A stretch of DNA of 64,000 nucleotides, from NCBI GenBank assembly GCA_014058105.1, contig JACGCM010001659.1:2108001-2172000 (forward strand). The letters are read 5' to 3'. This DNA is from Kingdonia uniflora. Taxonomy: Eukaryota; Streptophyta; Magnoliopsida; Ranunculales; Circaeasteraceae. Under the pieces are notes generated by a model. The model did not search any database and was not told the origin of the DNA. It worked only from the letters and a program-made list of their open reading frames with translations. This document shows positions 49,601-61,600 of this stretch, piece by piece (positions within the stretch are counted from its first letter, which is position 1; every line of letters starts with the position of its first letter). The position numbers and the translations under genes are program-made.

Positions 49601-52600
49601 AGAAAAGATAAAGATCACCGAGAGGAAATGAGAAAAGAAATAGATAAATAAATCAACACAGTCAAAGGTAAATGAAAATACCACAAACAAAAAGCAGAGA
49701 AAATTTTCGCAGGAGATGTTCCATTGAAAAGGAGATACGGATACTTTTGAAGACAAAAGTAATTTGACTGCAACATATCATCAAACTTCGCCATTAACAC
49801 ACTTAGTAACACATGCAACTAATTTGGGCAATAGAACCAAAACTCAAGATCACATGTATTCATCATGTCAAGTAACCATATCATGAACTCAATACTCTAT
49901 CCAGGAAGTCTTAAGAAATCAATTCGAAAGCAGCTCACAGATATGACAAATCTGATTTATTCTTTAAGCAAACATCTAGATAAAAACTTTCAAAGAACTC
50001 TCTTCTAATTCACCGTCGAAAGCAGCTCAGGATAAGTCTACAAGAGCGATTCGACCGGCAATAACTCAATCACTTGTGTTTTGAAAAATATCTTACACGT
50101 ACCAAAATCAGTATGTGAAGTTCAAATTCTAATATGGGACACGATCTTGACGATGAAAATAAAAATCTAAGATGTTTGACAAAAGGTTAAAGGGGAATTA
50201 GTGATGTGCAGCAATTGTTAAGAAAAGACATGCATCAGAAAATTTCATTAGCCAAAAAGTAGAAATTAGGGATTCGCAGTAAATGAGGCGATTCAATCAA
50301 AAACAGAAACTTATGGGTAAGCAAATCTATGGAGAAAATCACAAAGATTTAGAAGTCATTGAGAAAGAAGCAAATCCATGGTGAAAATTACTAGGAAGAT
50401 AGTGTACAACAAACAAATAATAGAGAGGAAGAACGACGTTCATTGTGAAAAAGGAACCCCGAAAAAGCTTGATTATTAAGAGGGGAATAACTTCTGTTGT
50501 AATGAAGGTGTTAAAATAGACCAAAATCAAAAACGAAGAACTTAAATAAATAAGATGGAAAATAAATAAATGCCTAGCAAAAAAAAAAGATGGAAAATAA
50601 AGCTATAATGGACTACTTGAGTTGTCCGGCGACGACAATGGCCGCGGCGGAAGCAAAAGTATTAGGTCGTTTTCAAAATCGAGAGAGGCTCTGATATCCA
50701 GTCAAGTTTTAGGGTTTAGGAGAAAAGAGGCAAACAGAAGAAATGGATTAGGTTAATTCTAGCTATTACATAAGCCTATATATGTAAAATCTAGACTAAG
50801 ACGATACGGTGTATGTGACCACACCTTAACTACGGTAGTACGACCACATTCTTTAGCAATGCTATTTTAGCTTATTTCTGTATTTACAACAGATTAACAT
50901 TATATTAGTAAGAGTTCTAGTCAAAGTATCGAATTTTGACTTTGTTGTGCGTTTCAGGTTTGAAATTTTCTACTGCTGTGGTAGTTGTATACTTCTAAAG
51001 CATGGAAAAAAGGAAATTGGAGTGTAAGTCAAAATAACCCAAGAACACACTAGGTATAAGTACTCAGAAGAAGGAATACCAGTTCCTCCTCCCACCAGGC
51101 TTCCCAACTTTCCTCTCCCTTAACTCCAATTCCGCCTCTATAAAGAAGCCAATTGGTCCAATCTCTGAAATCTTCAACTATCCTGAAGAGGGCAATTTTA
51201 TTTTTTGAGATGTGTAATTCCCAAAGTAATAATCTTAAATTGATAAAGAGGTAAAGATAAGTCCTTACTTTTGCCATTCAAAACCAGCAGGATTAAACAC
51301 ATAGGGAGCAAAAAGCCAAGAAAGTGCCATAAACCAACTGCTGACACTAAGAAGAATGTAGGATAGTGCACCTCCTTCATTAAATCCATATGCGAGGTAA
51401 ACGACCAACAAAAGAACGACTTCCAGCCTACACATTGGGACACAACAAATTAGATACAACTAAAAAAGAAAGAAATGATAATATATAAACATCTTGAGAT
51501 ATAAGGAATGCATAAAAGACAGTGAGTACAAACCCTTTAACAAAATGACTGCGAGAGTAGAGCCTGTAATTCTCTGAAAACTTAATATGCCGGACCACAA
51601 ACCCCCTACCAGTTGCTTGATACTGTTGAAAGATTAAACAATAGTCAAAAATCTTAATTACCTATATGACTTGAGATCATCCCCCATGGTGCTTTCAAGG
51701 AGTTGCAAAGTAATAACAATTTTTTTCTTGAAACAATGGTTGCGTTTTAGATAGGTGCTTTCGAGTTGTAACATGTAAGTATTAACAAAAAAACTAATTT
51801 TATTGCGTGATACTAATCATGTGATATATAAATTAATGGATAATACAGTTGTTTTCAGTATGGAAAACATTCCAACAGCTTCCCATCACAAAAGTTGAAC
51901 TTTTACAGCTCAAGGAAGTTTTTGTTTTGAATAGCAATTTTCATGTTTATAGGTTTTTGAACACCATTGGTGGTGCTTTAAGTGTAGCAGGAAAAAGAGT
52001 GTGATGACTTGCCCGTGCACCACCATGAAGGATAGTCCGGCCAAAATAATGAGTCCTGGTGCCCAAAGAAAATGTGAAGAAGACAGAACAAAGCTGAATT
52101 TGCATTGTGAAAAAATTGACAACCGCCTGCAAAACGAGTGACATCATAACTGCCATTGCCAGAGGTATGATAATTGCATAATATATTAACGTAAACCATA
52201 TGGAAACGATAACATGAATATTACTAGATTATTTATTGTCGAATGTGAAAAGCAAGTACAATTGGTTGAGAAGACAACACAAACATTGCAAAAAAAAAAA
52301 GACCAGCAAAACTCGGTCAATTTCGCTGGATGGATACTAGGGCTTCAACTCATATGAGTTGGGTTAGTGCTCAACTCAGGCCCGATTCAATCTTCATATA
52401 CAACAGTGCACTCCCATTGTCCAAGACGTTACACATTCTCTTTGCAGATTTGTGGTGCATTCTCTGCTTTGGTTGAGTGTCTAAACAGTAAGATTTCATT
52501 TTCCTGAGGTTCTTTAGTTAAAATAGTTAGGAACTTCCAAATTAGGCCGAATTCCTTTATGATTTCTTTATATTTGATTTCCACTATTAGGATACTTGTT

Positions 52601-55600
52601 GATATTACATATCCGAAGCAGTAAAATAGGAAAATTATTTCCTTTATGAAGCCTGTTAAAATCACAATAGTTTCAAGAAACTTGTACCTCCCGTTAATGG
52701 TGAGACTGACCTAATCACCAGAGCGAAGGCAGGACTTGAATCCAATGGGGTCAAAAGGAAAATAAATGAGGGGGTTTGGGGGCATCGCCCCGAGAAAAAA
52801 AATTCTTAGGAATTACAGGGTATTGTATTACCGCTTATATATGATTAAGGGAGTCGACAATTAAAAAAATATGCGAGAAAGATTTGAACTTATGCCAAGT
52901 TGAAAAAAAGTCAGTTTAGAAGAGAGTCAACATTCTAAAAGTTTCTTCCAAATCATATAATGTAAAATGAGGACGTAGGGCTCGGTAGATTAAATATTGC
53001 GAAAATGAGGCTGCCGGGAATTGAACCCATGATCAAGCAGTCAAAAGAAACAAACTGCTCACTAGACCAGTAACATATATAAGTTTATTATTGAGTGGGG
53101 TTAAACATATTAACAATAGGCATGTATTTATTATTTTCCGCAATCGGATTATTGAATTCCGTCATATCCAATGGGGTCAAATGACCCCACTGGTCCCCCC
53201 CTAGCTTCACTTCAGCTCCTCACCAACCATATTCACCATCAAGGTCTCTACTACAAATTCAGGTGATTATTTTGGTCATTAAAGAACGAAGAACTCAGAG
53301 AGCGTTCCAGCAACTCTGACAGTGATGCCCTAATACTTCCATTTCTAGGACAACGGGTAAAGAGAGGTCGAAGCCGAGGGAAAAGACGGCTGAACCAAGA
53401 TCCACTGCGTCATGACAACAAAATATTTGTTGCTGACTGCAACAGAGAGTTTGATGCTGATAACAACTGAACACTAGTCATTTGTCGATGTTTCTTGAGA
53501 TGAGTCAGAACAATGACATCAAGGTTGAGTTAATCACTTGTTAAGGTTTTTTGAAATCAGTTAGAACAATGGCATGAAGACTGATGTCCCAAAATTTCAC
53601 AGGATAATTTAACTTGATGAACTTCTAAATTGGCTTAGCAAAAGGGAAGAAGTATTTGAGTATATAGGGATTGAAGTACTCCAACGGGTTCAATTGGCCG
53701 CAAGAAATTTGTTGAGGCCTGCAGCACTATTGTGGGATGAATTATAGGCTAAGCAATGTGGCTTTCCGCTTTCGTCAAATACATGCATGGTCCAAGAGGA
53801 GGCAATAACATTAGTTTATTCCTCTCAATTTATCGGGCGACCATTACGCATGATGTCAGGGTAGTATGAACAGAATGTTACTGATTACACTTAAGATTTG
53901 GTCTCCCTTCCTCCACATAACATTGCTTCAATCTGTACAGTTGATAACACGATTCAATGTGCACCTAATTCCATAGGTGTGTAGTTCATCTGGATCTCAG
54001 TTCCCGACGAGTTTAAGTTACAATCCGGGGAGCTTTTTGTTAGAGTTCCATCTATTGTAAGGGTAGTTTAGTCTTTCCCCTTTTCTTAGATTTTTGTATA
54101 TATACTTCTCTGTAGTGAATCTGGCTTCTATAACTTTGATAAAGGATACGATTGTTATCATGGTTTTGAGCCAAACGTGAAACCTTTGCACATTTGATTT
54201 GGTTGAAGATCTCTCTCTTTCTCTCTGTTTGCAAGATCTTTGATTTTTCTTTCTTTTACTTTTCAAATCTAATTGGGGGTTCTTTAAAACCTTAGAATCT
54301 TGGGTTTTTTTTTAAAGTCTGGTTGCAGAACAAATTTTGCTTCAAGATAAGAAGATTGGGTTGGATCGTATTGCATATCTCTTCTACATCATGTGCATAT
54401 TTTTCTTGTAGTTAGTTTGTTGATTTTTTCAGGACTTTGCATCTCTTTCTTTGAAGTTGTTTGCAGATTTCTACTTGAAGTTGTTTGATCGATTCAATTT
54501 GGTAGTCGGTGGTAATCTATCTTCGATCTCTTTGATTTGGTATTTTGGATTTGGGAATTTGTTCCAAATAGTTATTTGTTTATTATGGCAGCTACTTGCG
54601 AAGATTCTCTTCATGCTATTAGTACGAAATTATCGGGTGATAACTATGTTTATTGGGCGTATGTTATGAAAAACTTTTTAATGGGTAAAGAGATGTGAGG
54701 TTATGTGTCTGGAACTAAGGAAACTCCAACTGACACTAAAGCTGAGAATTATGCATCGTTGATTTATGTTTGGGAGATGAATAATTCCAAAATTATTACT
54801 TGGATAAACAACTCTGTTGATCAATCTATTGGAGTGCATCTAGCTAAATTTGATACAGCAAAAGAAATTTGGGATTATCTTTAAAAGTTGTATGTACAGT
54901 CCAATTTTGCCAAAAGATATCAGCTGGAATCAGACATTTGGTCAGCCCTACAAGGGGAGAAAAATATACAAGAATTTTACTCTGTTATGACAAGGTTTTG
55001 GAATCAGTTAGCACTCACAGAATCGTCTGTACTTGGTGCCATAGAGTTGTATTGTACATACTGAGAACAATAGAGGTTGGTTCAATTTTTTATGGCACTT
55101 CGCGACAATTTTGAGGTGCTTCGTGGTTCCATTATTCACCGTAATCCGCTTCCTTCAGTTGATTCGATATTTAGCGAATTACTAGCCGAAGAAGTGCGTC
55201 TTCAAGCGCATAAGGGAAAGGGTGTTCTTTCGTTACCCAGTCAAACGGTCTTGGGTGTCCCGCACAGGTCCTCTTATAATTCACAGAACCGGCAACATAC
55301 TAGAGTTGGTGTTGATGAATGTAGTTTTTGCAAAAAAAAGGGTCACTGAAAAGCACAATGTCCGTTGTTATTGAATAGGGGGTCAACAAACTTCAATGCA
55401 AAGGGTTATCGTATCGCTGCAGTTATGCCATCTGTGAATGGGTCACCTTTACCAGTTTCATCATTATCTTCCATTGCTGAGTAGTTGCAGAAACTTCTTT
55501 CTCCCCATACCACAGCCATTGCAGTCTCTCTATTTATAGGTTTGACTTCTTCAGTTTCTTTAGGTACATCTCATTCCACTTGGATTTTTGATTTTGATGC

Positions 55601-58600
55601 TACGAATCATATGGCTAATGATCCTTCTTTGTTCACATCTCTTATGTCTTTTCCTTCCTCTTTCCCAGTTTTAACTGCTATGTCATTGGTAGGTACTGGC
55701 TCTATTATTTTTTCTAACTTATCTCTTTCTGATGTATATTGTATTCCTCAACTTACTGTGAATTTAATATCTGTTAGTCAATTATTTGACTATGGATATT
55801 TTGTTTTGTTTTCTTCCACTCGTTTTGTGCAGGATCTTCGTTCCCAGAAGCTGATTGGGATAGACCATAGAGAGGGAAGACTGTGTTAGAAATGCTTCAT
55901 ATCCCAGGTATTGCCGCTTTTGCATCCTCCAAGCCTTTCTTTTTTTCGTTTGAGTCCTAAGTCATCTAGTTTTTATTTATGGCATTCTTGCTTAAAATAC
56001 TTAATTGCTTCTGGAGTTTTGGGGAATTTACCTAGTCATGATATTTCTGATTGTCGTGGTTGTAAACTTGCAAAATTTTATGCATTACCTTTTAATAAAA
56101 GTACATTTGTTTCTTTTGCACCTTTTGACTTAATTCATTCTGACGACCTGCTCCTATTCCTACTAAAGGAGGGTCAAAGTATTATGTTTCATTTATAGAT
56201 GATTATTCTCGATATTGTTGGGTTTATCTTATGGCCCATCGTTATAAGTTCTTGTCTATTTATAAGTTCTTTTGTTCTATGATTCGGACACAATACTCTA
56301 GTGCTATTAAATGTTTTCGATGTGATTTGGGTGGCGAATATACGTCTCATGGTTTTTTTGATTTTCTAGCCTCTAATGGGACAATACAACAATCTTCTTG
56401 TACTGACACGTCTGAACAGAATGGTGTTGTTGAGCATAAAATCGACACATCATTGAGACCGCTCGATCTTTTTTGTTATATGCTAATGTTCAAAGTGCAT
56501 TTTGGGGTGAAGCAGTTCTTACTGTTGTCAATTTAATTAACCGAATTCCAACTCTGGTAAATTACCTTTTGAAAGAATGTGTGGTAAGCTTCCAGATTAT
56601 TTTTCTTTAAAGATTTTCGATTGTACTTGTTTTGTTCTTCGTTCCAAAGTTGTGCGTTCAAAATTATCTGCTCGTTCTGCAATGCGTGTGTTTCTGGGTT
56701 ACGATAAAGGACAAAAGGGATATCGTTGTTATGATCCTGTTACACACAAATTATTTGTTTTTCATCGTGTAGTTTTTCTTGAGCATATTCCTTTCTTTTC
56801 CATTCCTGCGAGTTCTAGTACATTGAGTAAGTCTGATCTTCTTTACATTGACCCGTTCCTGATGAAGAGTCTAGTCAACCTTATGCTCATAAGTTACCTT
56901 CTACAGTTGCTTGCCCGCCAATTATTCACACTTACTCATCGAGGAAAGGATGTTTCCTGTGTAGGTACTCCTCCATCTCTTTCGGCGGACTCTCAAACAA
57001 TTTTTGGCAATGTGGAAACTCGCTACCCTCCCCGCGATCGTAAGCCTCCTGATTGTTTTGGTTTCTCTAATTCTTGTTATTCTTGCTATTCTGCTAATTT
57101 TTCTTACTTTTTAGCATCTATTCACTCTCTCTCTGAGCCTACCTCCTATAAGGAGGTTGTTCTTGATCCTCATTGGCAACAGGCTATGGATGAAGAACTT
57201 ACTGCTTTGCATAAGACTGGTACGTGGGAATTGGTTCTTTTGCCTTATGGCATAACTGCAGTTGGGTGTCGATGGGTTTATAAAATCTAAACTAAGTCTG
57301 ATGGTTACGTAGAAGCTAGATTGGTTGCAAAGGGATTTGCACAAGAATATGGGATTGATTATGAGGAAACTTTTGCTCCTGCTGCCAAAATGACGACCGT
57401 TCACACCTTGATTGCGGTTGCATCTATTTGTAAGTGGGTTATGTCACAATTGGATGTGAAAAATGATTTTCTTAATGGAGACTTAAACGAGGAAGTTACA
57501 TGGTTCCTCTTCAAGGTGTTTCCCATAATCCCGGGGAGGTGTGTAGACTTCGGAAGGCATTGCATGGTCTCAAACAAGCTCCTCAAGTTTGGTATGAGAA
57601 GTTCTCTGCAGTAATGGCCGCACTTGGTTTTCGTACTACCGTTCATGATCCAACTTTGTTCATTCGCTCAACTTCAAATGGACGTATTTTTCTTCTTTTA
57701 TATGTGGATGACATGATTTTGACAGGTGACGATATTAATGGCATTGTTTCCTTGAAGTTACAGTTGCAACAAAAATTTGAGATGAAGGATCTAAGGTTTC
57801 TTTGTTATTTTCTTGGCATTGAAGTAGCTTATTCTCCCAGAGGATATCTTCTTTCATAGTCCAAGTATGCAACAAATGTTATCTTTCGAGCTCGTCTTAC
57901 TGATTCGCGGATCATTGAGACTCATCTAGAACTGAATGTTCGCTATACTCCTTCTGACGGTGTTCATTTGGATAATCTTACCTTATATCGGGTTAATGTT
58001 GGTAGTTTAGTATATCTTACAATCACAAGGCAGGATATTGCTTATGCAGTTCATATTGCTAGTCAATTTGTCTCTTCTCCCACTATTGTTTACTAGTCAA
58101 CAGTTCTTCATATTTTACGTTATCTTCGTGGTACTTTATATCAGATTTTGTTACTTCCTTCTACATCTACTTTAGAACTTCAGGCTGGTGATCCCACGGA
58201 TCGTAAGTCTACCACTGGTTTCTATATTTTTCTAGGGGACTCTCATTTCCTAGAAAAGTAAGAAGCAAGATATAGTCTCTCGTTCTTCTACTGAAGCTGA
58301 GTATCGTGCTATGGCCTCGACGACTGCTGAGATAGTTTGGTTGCGTTGGTTACTTGATGATTTGGGCGTTTCTCTTCCTTCTCCTACACCTATGTATTGT
58401 GATAACAAGAGTGTTATTCAGATTGTACATAACGCTGTCTTTCATGAACGTGTCAAGCATATCGAGATTGATTGCCATATTATGCGTCATCATTTAGAGC
58501 ATGGCAAAATCTCTTTGCCGTTTGTCACTTCTACTATGCAGTTGGCTGATTTCTTCACAAAGTCTCATACTATTTCGCACTTCCGTTTTCTTCTTGGTAA

Positions 58601-61600
58601 ACTCTAGATGCTTCTCACTGTACCTTCGTGAGTTTGAGGAGGGGTGTTAGAGTTACATCTATTGTAAGGGTAGTCTAGTTTTTCCCCTTTTATTAGGTTT
58701 CTGTATATATACTTCTCTGTAGTGAATCTGGTTTCTATAACTTTGATAAAGGATACGATTGTTATCACTTTTTAACCTAGCATGAGTATAGAAACTGTCA
58801 AAGTTAAAAAATGATAGAAGGAAACATCTTTTGTGCTTGACAATCATGGGAATCAGAGTAAAATCACAAATGTGGATGAAGAAAACAAGTTACCCGATGA
58901 TGATGGAGTACCTAGTTAAAATATCTGATGTACTCTGCTTTCCCCTCCAAATTCCTTGGGCGATAATCTCAGTTGAGACACACCAAAGAAGTATCCAACC
59001 GGATCAACAACTAATCTAGTGGCTTAAAAACGGAATGCAATGAAGGTTGTCTCAAAGTATTTAGTCTCAATTTCTCTAGAAAAATGATACAAGGGTAATG
59101 TGTTTTGTGATGTAGCTCTGATGGATGTGTACCGTTGTCACTGCGCTGACCATATCAGTTTGAATGGAATAAAAGACACTAGGGAAGTGTAACAATCTTT
59201 TGACCACAACGGATAGCAAATCGTGATTCTACCTGACTTGTAATAGTGATGTAGCACTTCTCCCTTATTCCTTTCCCTCTGAGCTTATTACTTATTTGTG
59301 AAGAGGATGGAAGGAGCAAAAAGTACTTTATGATGTAATCCCAATTTTATTTAATCATTCTGGTCGGGGTCTGGCTAAACTCCAGCTTTCCTAGCAAAAA
59401 GTAAAAAACAAAAACAAAATGTGCTTCTTTCATTGTCCCACGATCTGTCTCCTCCAAGTCTCTGTGTGAATCAGTGCATTTCTCTTTGCAAAAGTCATCA
59501 TCTCTAGCATAGGCCCTCCTATCTGATAGAATTTCATGGCAGTTAGGCATGATGCAAGGTTTGCTTTAGGCTTGTTGACAAAGTCTTGGTTCCTTCGACG
59601 ATTATCAGACCCCTATTGGAACCATTATTGGGGAAGTACAAAGATGTGAATCAGGAAGGATATTTTTACCGCCTCTTCCCTATTTCAACTATATGCTAAC
59701 TTATACCGGTTCTTGTCTTCCCAAACTTCCCGTATAAACCCTATCTAGCAAAACAAAGTCCAGTGACAGGCTTCTTAGCTCCTTCAGAAGTGTTTACTAC
59801 AGAAAACCATGTCTATGTCTGGTTCCTACACTTTTAAAACCAAAGCATGGCAGTTGGCGCATGTGCATTGATAGTCAAATAGCAGAGGTCCCTGCAGTGT
59901 TTTAAGATTTCCAGACTAGAAGATGTGCTTGATTTTCTCCCTGGAGCGCAATTATTATCGAACTTCATCTCTGCAGCAGTTACCATCCGAAACATTTGCT
60001 ACTAGAAGGTGAATGGAAGAGAACATTCAAAATAAAAGGTTCTTTATATGGATGGGTTCCTATGTTGTTTCAGAAGTGTTTATCCCGGTTCTTGTCTTCC
60101 TATATATTCTATAAACCTGACACAGCAAAACAAAGTCCAGTGACAGGTTTCTGAGCTCTTTCATAAGTGTTCACTACAGGAGACACATGTCTATGTCTGA
60201 TTCCAACATTTTTAAAGCCAAAGCATGGCAGTTGGCGTATGTGTGTTGATAGTCAAAGAGCAGTGGTTCCTGCACAATTTTAAGATCTCCAGACTAGAAT
60301 ATATGCTTGATTTTCTCCCTGGAATGAAATTATTGTCGAACTTGATCTCTCAGCAGTTACCAACAGAAACATTTGCTACCAGGAGGTAAATGGAAGAGAA
60401 CATTCAAAATGAAAGGTTCTTTATATGAATGGGTTCCTATGTTGTTCAGTTTAGATGATGCAACTTCTCCGACTCATTATTCATAATTTTATTCTCGTTT
60501 ATTCCAGGATATTAACATGTATGGTTCAACTAAATCCAATTACATTAGACATTCTGGAGACAGTTCTTGAGAATTTGCATTGTAAGAAGCTCTACCTAAA
60601 AGATTGAGCATTTTTGGCATTATTTTGGGGTTTATTGTCTCTTCAAAGGATATTGGAGTGAACAATTCTAAGGTGCACGCAATTGTAGATTCGCCGGCTC
60701 CATAAATGATCACAAAAATCAGGGGTTATATTTGGGTAAAACTAAGAGAGGAAGCAGATTCGGCTTGGGTACAACTGAATGGCACATTGGGAGACCTTCT
60801 TTCGTAACTAATATGAGGATTCTAATGTGGTTGGTTGGCCATAAATAGTAGCAGTAATTTGGTGGTAACTGCAAATGATTATGGCCAACATGGGATGCCA
60901 ACCTAGTACTTGGAATGTCATGGAGCCCAATAATAAATCTATACCCCATTCTTTTATTTTCTTCTCCACATACATAACACCACTGTACTATTTCTCTTTC
61001 CGCTCATAAATAAAACACCTAGCAAAAGAACAAAATAAAGAAATAACAGTCAATAGCCGATGCCCTGAGTTGCCGATCTCTCTATCTCGTTACTAAGCAC
61101 AATCCCGTCTTTGGGATAGAGGTTTCGTGTGACTTATATGCGTCCAGTAGATCCTTAGGTCATTTTTCCGCAAACTGTTGCAGCAACAACATTTCCGACG
61201 GTTTGCTATTATTGATGGCAAACTATTCCACGATAATCAGCTATGTACTTGAACAGCTCCTTTTGAAAGAAAACCATTACCAAGTTACATGCTGGATGAA
61301 TTTAGGAGGTTATTCTTTCACACTCATAAAACACTGGCTTCGGTGAGTGGTAAGAATAACTAAATTCATATCGAGGAGGTGTGGTCGATTATGTTTCTCG
61401 TCATGTCATCTGTCAAACGGCGGAAGGGCATAAAAGCAATATGGCCTCTACTTACAAAGATACTGATAAATTTATTTTTCAATCGCTAGTGACAAAGTGT
61501 ATCACAAAGATATAGTATTTTCTAGTGGTTTAAAGGTTCATGGCCAGATAAATATTATAAGATTGCCCTTTAGAGCATCTAATCTAGTCTCCCTATAGTT

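Larger units (their letters stand above)
54038..58767 (+). mobile_element. Complete, inactivated Copia element in a callose synthase intron
   Basis: Two 123-bp LTRs (54038-54160, 58645-58767) begin TGTTAGAGTT and end GTTATCA, with 7 differences by eye (5.7%). The host CTTTT is duplicated exactly at 54033-54037 and 58768-58772. A primer-site remnant TGGTTTTGAGCC follows the 5' LTR, and a polypurine tract GAGGAGGGG precedes the 3' LTR. Gag, protease, integrase, RT and RNase H are in Copia order. It is antisense to callose synthase, within a 10.5-kb intron. Confidence 0.95.

Noticed and set aside
51947..52199. Three overlapping minus-strand frames as separate genes
   Set aside because: One frame is the callose synthase exon 52126-52013 extended into introns; the others are its shadows.
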